Shown piece after piece: positions 6,645-10,979 of a DNA stretch of 10,979 nt; positions within the stretch are counted from its first letter, which is position 1; each line of letters begins with the position of its first letter. The translations under genes were made by a program, and so were the position numbers. The notes beneath the pieces are model-generated. The model was given only the letters and a program-made list of their open reading frames with translations, made no database searches and was not told where the DNA came from. Source of the stretch: Acidimicrobiales bacterium (GTDB lineage Bacteria; Actinomycetota; Acidimicrobiia; Acidimicrobiales; JANYDT01). Where the stretch lies: the NCBI GenBank assembly GCA_025358985.1, contig JANYHQ010000681.1, positions 1 to 10,979 of the forward strand. Direction: 5' to 3'.

Positions 6645-7442
6645 ATGACGCCACAACGTAATAGTGAGCCGGTTGGTCGCCGCCCCTTCACAGCACGATC
6701 AGTGGTGGCCAGTACGCTGCTTGGTTCGCATCCCCCGCAACTATCGGTGGATGCCCTCGTGCGCTCCGGCGCGCTGTTTCAGTTGCCCGCTGGAACCGTT
6801 CGAGTGGCGTTGTCGCGCATGGTGGCAGCCGGTGAACTCACTACCAACGATGGCTCGTACGCCCTCGCCGGCCATTTACTGATACGTCAGAGCCGCCAAG
6901 ACGAAAGCAGGAGGGGCCTCGCGGCCGGTGCCGCGTGGGACGGGCGGTGGGAGATGGCCGTGATCGATTCCGAGGCCCGCTCGGCGGCTGATCGTGCCGC
7001 GCTGCGTGATTCCATGGGACGTTTGCGCCTGGCGGAGTTGCGCGAAGGCTTGTGGATGCGGCCTGCGAACCTCGACGGTCACCGCCAGAACGTCGCTCGT
7101 GGGATTGCCGACACCGCGTGCCGATGGTTCAATGCCCAGCCGATGAACAGACCGTCGGACTTGGCTACTCGTCTCTGGGATCTGAGGGGATGGCAGACGG
7201 GGGCACAGGCATTATTGGTTGAGCTCGGAGCCCTGTTCCCTCGATTGCGTAAATCTGACCCTAAGGTGCTCCCGGCTGGGTTCACTGTCAATGCCGCTGT
7301 CCTGCGTCACCTTCAAGCCGACCCGCTCCTGCCGGAGCCTCTGCTTCCCCGATCGTGGGCCGGTCCACGTCTACGCAACCGTTTTGAAGAGTTCGATGCT
7401 GAGTTCAATGCCGTATGGCGCACCTGGCTCCGGGGCCGTTGA
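6645..7442 (+). CDS. PaaX-family transcriptional regulator
   Basis: 265-residue DNA-binding regulator, the usual PaaX length. The N-terminal winged helix-turn-helix spans about 14-80 and includes GTVRVALSRMVAAGELTTNDGSYALA. The central domain begins WDGRWEMAVID (98-108) and contains LRLAELREGLWMRPANL (127-143), a family hallmark. The C-terminal part has LPEPLLPRSWAGPRLR (229-244). PaaX of E. coli represses phenylacetate genes and is released by phenylacetyl-CoA; other members sense different ligands, often CoA thioesters. No phenylacetate genes are here, so the target is more likely the divergent lipid set. The open frame starts further upstream, but the residues before ATG 6645 are antisense to the desaturase and unlike the family. 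No ribosome-binding site is visible; a leaderless start is possible. Confidence 0.88.
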   Translation: MTPQRNSEPVGRRPFTARSVVASTLLGSHPPQLSVDALVRSGALFQLPAGTVRVALSRMVAAGELTTNDGSYALAGHLLIRQSRQDESRRGLAAGAAWDGRWEMAVIDSEARSAADRAALRDSMGRLRLAELREGLWMRPANLDGHRQNVARGIADTACRWFNAQPMNRPSDLATRLWDLRGWQTGAQALLVELGALFPRLRKSDPKVLPAGFTVNAAVLRHLQADPLLPEPLLPRSWAGPRLRNRFEEFDAEFNAVWRTWLRGR

Positions 7443-7459
7443 GTCGGGTCTGGCTACAA

Positions 7460-7477
7460 ACTGCGCCCGAGCGCAGT
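7460..7477. terminator. Stem-loop between convergent genes, probable terminator
   Basis: ACTGCGC (7460-7466) and GCGCAGT (7471-7477) form a perfect seven-base-pair stem with the loop CCGA. It lies between the stop of the PaaX-type gene (7442) and the stop of the convergent PEP-utilising gene (7486). On the minus strand the stem is followed by a short T-rich stretch (TTTGT when counted from its last base), so it best fits termination of the minus-strand gene; it may work in both directions. Confidence 0.6.
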
Positions 7478-7485
7478 GGGCTTGA

Positions 7486-9234
7486 TCAGAGGAGGGTGAC
7501 GGTGCCGCTGGTGCCATCGACGCGGATCATGGCCCCGTCCGGGATTCTCTTGGTGGCCCCGGTGGCCGAAATGACACACGGAATGCCCAGCTCCCGGCTC
7601 ACGATGACGGCATGACTGAGCGGGGCGCCTACGTCAACCACTACAGCCCCCGCGGGCACGAACAACGGGGTCCAACTGGGGTCGGTGGAAGGAGCCACCA
7701 ACACATCACCGGGCATCAATGCACTTGGATCGTTGGAGTCGAGGATGACGCGGGCCCGCCCTTCGGCTACTCCTACACACCCCGGAATGCCCTGCAGTAC
7801 GTCGCCCGGCTGCAGGATGTCAAAACTCACCGAGTCCCGACGGACCCATGCGGCCGGAAAATCGGGGGCGGTATCGAACACGAATTGCGGCTCGAGCACA
7901 GCCAACTCCTGCCACTGCGCCTTGCGCTCGGCGATTCGTGCCCTGTACACCGAACCATCGGCCAGAAACCCCGGATACTCATCCTTGAACAGGAATGCAA
8001 AGTCTTCAATATCGGTGAAAAGGCCCCGCTCCACCATTCGTCGTCCCAGTTCGCGCATCAACACCCGCGCTTCTTGAGTGAAGCGAATGACGTTGGTCTT
8101 GGTGCGCTCCCGGGCAGGAAGCCACACCGCCGCCGCTGCGAACGCTGCTTCAAACTGCATGGTGGTGGCCTCATCAACTCCGGCGGCCACAAGAATGCTC
8201 CGTACCTCATCGGCAGTGGTCATTCGTCGGGTAGCCAGGATCTCCTGATGCGGTGACGGATCAGCCGAATCATCGGCAGCGCGCATACGATCGATGGCGG
8301 CGAGCATGAGGCTGGGTTTGGTTTCCCATGTTGGTCGCGCCGTTTCCCACTCGTTGGGCCCTCGGGATCCGAACTCGAGCACGAAGGCATCAAGCTCCGT
8401 CACGAATGCCTGCACTTCAGGGATATCTGAAGCGCGCAGACGATGATCCAAATCTGAGGTACCGGCCGCAAACAACGCGGACACCGCCGAGGATCGTTTG
8501 GCCAGCCGCGACAACCTCCACATGTGTATGGACGGAGCGGCCGAGTCCACGTCACCTACGCCCGATATGAGCGCAGTGATCAACTCTGGGCGGCCGACGG
8601 CGGCAGTGACCGCGGCCAGGATCCCTACAGGCACCGATGCCGCATACGTCGCATGAAGGTGCTGGCCAAACAGGTGCCGGAAATGGGTGTCGTACAACGA
8701 CACGCTGGCATCGAGCAACTCCTGATCTGACAGCGCCGATACGTCGGGGCGCATGACACGCAGTTGGCGAGTGACTCGCTGATCGTCGAGCAGTTCGGGC
8801 CGATCCGTGGCGGAGAGCACCATCCCCATCCACGCTCCGATGCGATCAGAAGCTTCCACGTTGATGTCGCCCGGCTGTTCCACATACGGAGGAATACCGG
8901 GTTGTGCGCCGAAGAACTGATCGTCCATGTCTTGGGCCGACAGACCGGGTGCTCGCTCCCCGAACAGCCGAATGATGGAAGCGTTGAGGTAGCAATATCC
9001 GCCCGAAACACCGAGAACATCCATCTCGTTTGGCCGAAACTCGTGGTGATCAAATGCACCCATACGTTCCCACGCGTCTCGCCATCCCAACTCCGCGCCA
9101 TCGAACAAGGCCACCGACCGAGTGAACGGGAACACCGGATCAGGGAACACCTCCCCGACGTTGGCCCGCGTATAGAGCGTGAATCGGGAACTGGGCTCGG
9201 TGTCGCAGATCCACCGATCGAAATTCACACTCAT
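7486..9234 (-). CDS. PEP-utilising enzyme without ATP-binding domain (rifampin phosphotransferase-like central and His domains)
   Basis: 582-residue protein. The C-terminal swivelling domain, about residues 500-582, is recognisable: GDVLVAPSTDPSWTPLF, then GAPLSHAVIVSRELGIPCV with the expected phosphocarrier His541. The preceding part contains FGSRGPNEWETARPTWETKP, which resembles the substrate-binding domain of rifampin phosphotransferases and PEP-synthase-like proteins. Those enzymes also carry an N-terminal ATP-grasp domain of about 300 residues, absent here: the protein begins with YTRANVGEVFPDPVFPFT near residue 20, which fits the start of the central domain. No ATP-grasp gene lies next door in the window. 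ATG 9234 is chosen because GGGGA precedes it at five bases; GTG 9258 and ATG 9246 are in frame upstream. Substrate and activity unknown; whether it still transfers phosphate is open. Confidence 0.82.
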   Translation of the reverse strand: MSVNFDRWICDTEPSSRFTLYTRANVGEVFPDPVFPFTRSVALFDGAELGWRDAWERMGAFDHHEFRPNEMDVLGVSGGYCYLNASIIRLFGERAPGLSAQDMDDQFFGAQPGIPPYVEQPGDINVEASDRIGAWMGMVLSATDRPELLDDQRVTRQLRVMRPDVSALSDQELLDASVSLYDTHFRHLFGQHLHATYAASVPVGILAAVTAAVGRPELITALISGVGDVDSAAPSIHMWRLSRLAKRSSAVSALFAAGTSDLDHRLRASDIPEVQAFVTELDAFVLEFGSRGPNEWETARPTWETKPSLMLAAIDRMRAADDSADPSPHQEILATRRMTTADEVRSILVAAGVDEATTMQFEAAFAAAAVWLPARERTKTNVIRFTQEARVLMRELGRRMVERGLFTDIEDFAFLFKDEYPGFLADGSVYRARIAERKAQWQELAVLEPQFVFDTAPDFPAAWVRRDSVSFDILQPGDVLQGIPGCVGVAEGRARVILDSNDPSALMPGDVLVAPSTDPSWTPLFVPAGAVVVDVGAPLSHAVIVSRELGIPCVISATGATKRIPDGAMIRVDGTSGTVTLL

Positions 9235-9301
9235 CTGGTTCCCCATCGTCGATGACACCCGGCGAAGCTATCGCACCACCAAACAACGTGCCCAGAGTCA
9301 C

Positions 9302-9319
9302 AGGGTGCCACTACACCCT
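9302..9319. repeat. Small stem-loop at the end of hemW
   Basis: AGGGTG (9302-9307) and CACCCT (9314-9319) form a six-base-pair stem with a six-base loop, reaching into the stop codon of hemW. The 84 bases between hemW and the downstream PEP-utilising gene otherwise hold only the latter's ribosome-binding site. No U-run follows, so attenuation or termination is a weak guess. Confidence 0.3.
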
Positions 9320-10386
9320 CAACGCAGGCGGATGGCGACCTCATTGGCCAGCATTCGACCGGCGGGAGTGAGACCGACATGACCGCCCGGACGTTCTTCG
9401 ATCAACTCGCGCAACTCTTCACGGTCGCCCACTGACAGCGAATCGATAGGCACTCCGAGGCGAGTACGCAGTGCCAATTGCAGACCCTCGATCCGGCGCT
9501 CTGCCGCGGGAATCTCGTCGCTGGCAGCTTCGGTTGACTCCCCCGATTCAGACAACGCCACATAGCGCTCCGGCGTACGAACGTTCCACCAGCGTCGCTG
9601 GTGACGATGGGAATGGGCGGCGCAGCCAAAGCCTTCGTACTCGCCCTGCATCCAGTACAGCCAGTTGTGACGACACTCGAATCCGGGTCGAGCCCAGTTG
9701 GAGATCTCGTAATTGTGTAGCCCGGCGGCACCGAACAGTTCGGTGGTGAGAAGATATTTGTCCGCTTGATCGTCGTCGTCGGGGTGTCGAGATGAGTCAT
9801 CAGCCAGCGGTGTGCCCGCTTCGACTGTGAGCGCATACGCCGACACGTGGGCAGGCTCCAGCGCCAGAACCTGCTCCAGGGTAGAACGCCACTGGGCCAT
9901 CGATTCACCCGCCGCCCCGTAGATGAGATCCAGATTGAACGTGAGGTCATGCCGTTTGGCCATCGCCACCCCCAACTCAGCATTGGCTCGGTTGTGGCTA
10001 CGGCCAAGGGTGAGCAGAACCTTGTCCACCATGGACTGCACCCCGAAGCTGATTCGGTTCACGCCAGCTTGGCGATAGGCCGCGAATAGCTCATCGGACA
10101 CAGTGTCGGGGTTGCACTCCACCGTGATCTCCGCGCCGTCCGCCACGGGGATGGCCGCCACGATGGAACAGAGTTGTTCGCCCGGCAGCAACGATGGGGT
10201 GCCACCGCCGAAAAAGACACTGGTGGCAGCGGGCATTCCGGCCTCCACCGACTGGGCGATGTGGCGGAGCGTGGCCGAAGTGTGCGAACTCATCAGGTGA
10301 TGACGGTCGGTCCACGTGGCAAACGCGCAATAGTCACAACGCTTGGCGCAAAACGGAACGTGAACGTAGACGCCGAACGATGACAC
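9319..10386 (-). CDS. hemW: HemW, radical SAM heme chaperone (coproporphyrinogen III oxidase-like)
   Basis: 355-residue radical SAM protein. The N-terminus VYVHVPFCAKRCDYCAF carries the CX3CX2C iron-sulfur motif (Cys13, Cys17, Cys20), and the next residue after the third Cys is not another cysteine, unlike the HemN pattern. GGGTPSLL (about 60-67) is the SAM-binding glycine motif; ECNPDTV and NRISFGVQS follow as usual. The segment CRHNWLYW is the HNxxYW-type motif of HemW, and a C-terminal HemN-like domain is present (about 290-355). HemW binds heme and inserts it into target proteins; many databases still label it as an oxygen-independent coproporphyrinogen oxidase. The start is GTG at 10386; no earlier ATG or GTG lies in frame in the 70-base gap to the next gene, and the motif falls at the normal distance from it. 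Confidence 0.93.
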   Translation of the reverse strand: MSSFGVYVHVPFCAKRCDYCAFATWTDRHHLMSSHTSATLRHIAQSVEAGMPAATSVFFGGGTPSLLPGEQLCSIVAAIPVADGAEITVECNPDTVSDELFAAYRQAGVNRISFGVQSMVDKVLLTLGRSHNRANAELGVAMAKRHDLTFNLDLIYGAAGESMAQWRSTLEQVLALEPAHVSAYALTVEAGTPLADDSSRHPDDDDQADKYLLTTELFGAAGLHNYEISNWARPGFECRHNWLYWMQGEYEGFGCAAHSHRHQRRWWNVRTPERYVALSESGESTEAASDEIPAAERRIEGLQLALRTRLGVPIDSLSVGDREELRELIEERPGGHVGLTPAGRMLANEVAIRLR

Positions 10387-10456
10387 CTGTAGATGATCGT
10401 CGAAAACGGGGCCTACCTCGCCACCAGGGGACTGCCGTTGGGGGTCAGGCGGTCGA

Positions 10457-10969
10457 TCAGTTGACGAGTTCGAAACCGAGCAAGCCCAAGCGACCTTTGA
10501 CGGTCTCCACGTCGGAATCCAAGATCACGGAGAGGGCATTCAAATCTTCTCGACGCAGCGTGAGTTCGGTGCCTGTGAAGCTGTGACGCTGTGCCTTGAT
10601 CATGGTGACATAACGGCCCAACAGAGCAGCTTCATGCGTGGTCATCGACTCCAACCGCACCAAGTCGATAGTGATGCCGCGACTGCTTCCTCGTTGCTCA
10701 TGACCATTGGCGTCGCCGTCCTGGTGAGCAGCCGGTATGGGCGGCAGCAGTTGATCTACCGGCACGGTGTAGAAGCTAGCCAAACGTTGCAGCCGGGGCA
10801 CCGAGATGGCCCGTTCGCCGCGCTCGTAGGCGCCCAACACCGACGCCTTGAACTCCTTGTTGGAGTCCATTTCCACGTCGTGCAGCGACAACCGCTTGGT
10901 ACGGCGCACGGCGCGCAGCCGAAGTCCTACCTGACGGGTGTAGCTGGAGTCTTCCGGTTCGTCGTCCAC
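10457..10969 (-). CDS. BldD-like transcriptional regulator, N-terminus possibly beyond window
   Basis: At least 170 residues. An N-terminal XRE helix-turn-helix spans about 12-72 (VGLRLRAVRRTKRLSLHDVE, then GAYERGERAISVPRLQRLA and FYTVPVDQLLPP), matching BldD, the developmental repressor of actinobacteria. After a linker (78-98) a BldD-like C-terminal domain follows (ITIDLVRLESM to LLGFELVN). In Streptomyces this domain binds cyclic di-GMP through RXD-X8-RXXD. Here the spacing is kept, but the first half is RHS (128-130) instead of RXD; the second half RRED (139-142) is intact. The visible start is GTG at 10969, ten bases from the window end, with no ribosome-binding site in view; the frame stays open to the edge, so the true start may lie upstream. 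Encoded 70 bases before hemW. Confidence 0.85.
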   Translation of the reverse strand: MDDEPEDSSYTRQVGLRLRAVRRTKRLSLHDVEMDSNKEFKASVLGAYERGERAISVPRLQRLASFYTVPVDQLLPPIPAAHQDGDANGHEQRGSSRGITIDLVRLESMTTHEAALLGRYVTMIKAQRHSFTGTELTLRREDLNALSVILDSDVETVKGRLGLLGFELVN

Positions 10970-10979
10970 GTTCAGTTTC

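Overview
The window looks like a piece of an actinobacterial chromosome, most plausibly of the class Acidimicrobiia or a close relative. The support is a BldD-type regulator, an F420-type luciferase-like oxidoreductase, a PEP-utilising protein of the rifampin-phosphotransferase type, GTG starts, several starts with poor Shine-Dalgarno sites, and moderately high GC. The taxonomic call is inference from gene content only. I saw no rRNA, tRNA, CRISPR array, transposase or integrase, and base composition looks even along the window.

Layout. At 2-334 (+) is the C-terminal end of FabF (beta-ketoacyl-ACP synthase II), facing a two-gene ABC exporter on the minus strand (permease 463-1209, ATPase 1206-2153, joined by an ATGA overlap). 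A gene-poor stretch of about 460 bases (2154-2617) holds several stem-loops. One of them is a second copy of a hairpin also present in the FabF/permease gap. From 6617 down to 2618 runs a tight minus-strand gene set: membrane fatty acid desaturase, acyl-CoA-dehydrogenase-fold flavoprotein, Bcp/PrxQ peroxiredoxin, FabZ-like dehydratase and luciferase-like F420 oxidoreductase, with gaps of 5, 38, -4 and 19 bases. A PaaX-family repressor gene (6645-7442, +) is divergent from this set. A perfect 22-bp palindrome at 6600-6621 lies between or across the two start regions and is a good operator candidate.

Right of that, on the minus strand, are a PEP-utilising enzyme with a phosphohistidine domain but no ATP-binding domain (7486-9234), HemW (9319-10386) and a BldD-like regulator (10457-10969), whose 5' end may lie outside the window.

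How the genes may work together (inference): the five-gene set reads as a lipid unit. A desaturase makes unsaturated acyl chains, FabZ belongs to fatty acid elongation, the peroxiredoxin could remove lipid peroxides, and the two flavin/F420 oxidoreductases act on unknown substrates. A PaaX-type regulator (family members often respond to CoA thioesters) probably controls it through the palindrome. The possibly new items are this regulated lipid set, the duplicated hairpin element, and the ATP-domain-less PEP-utilising protein.
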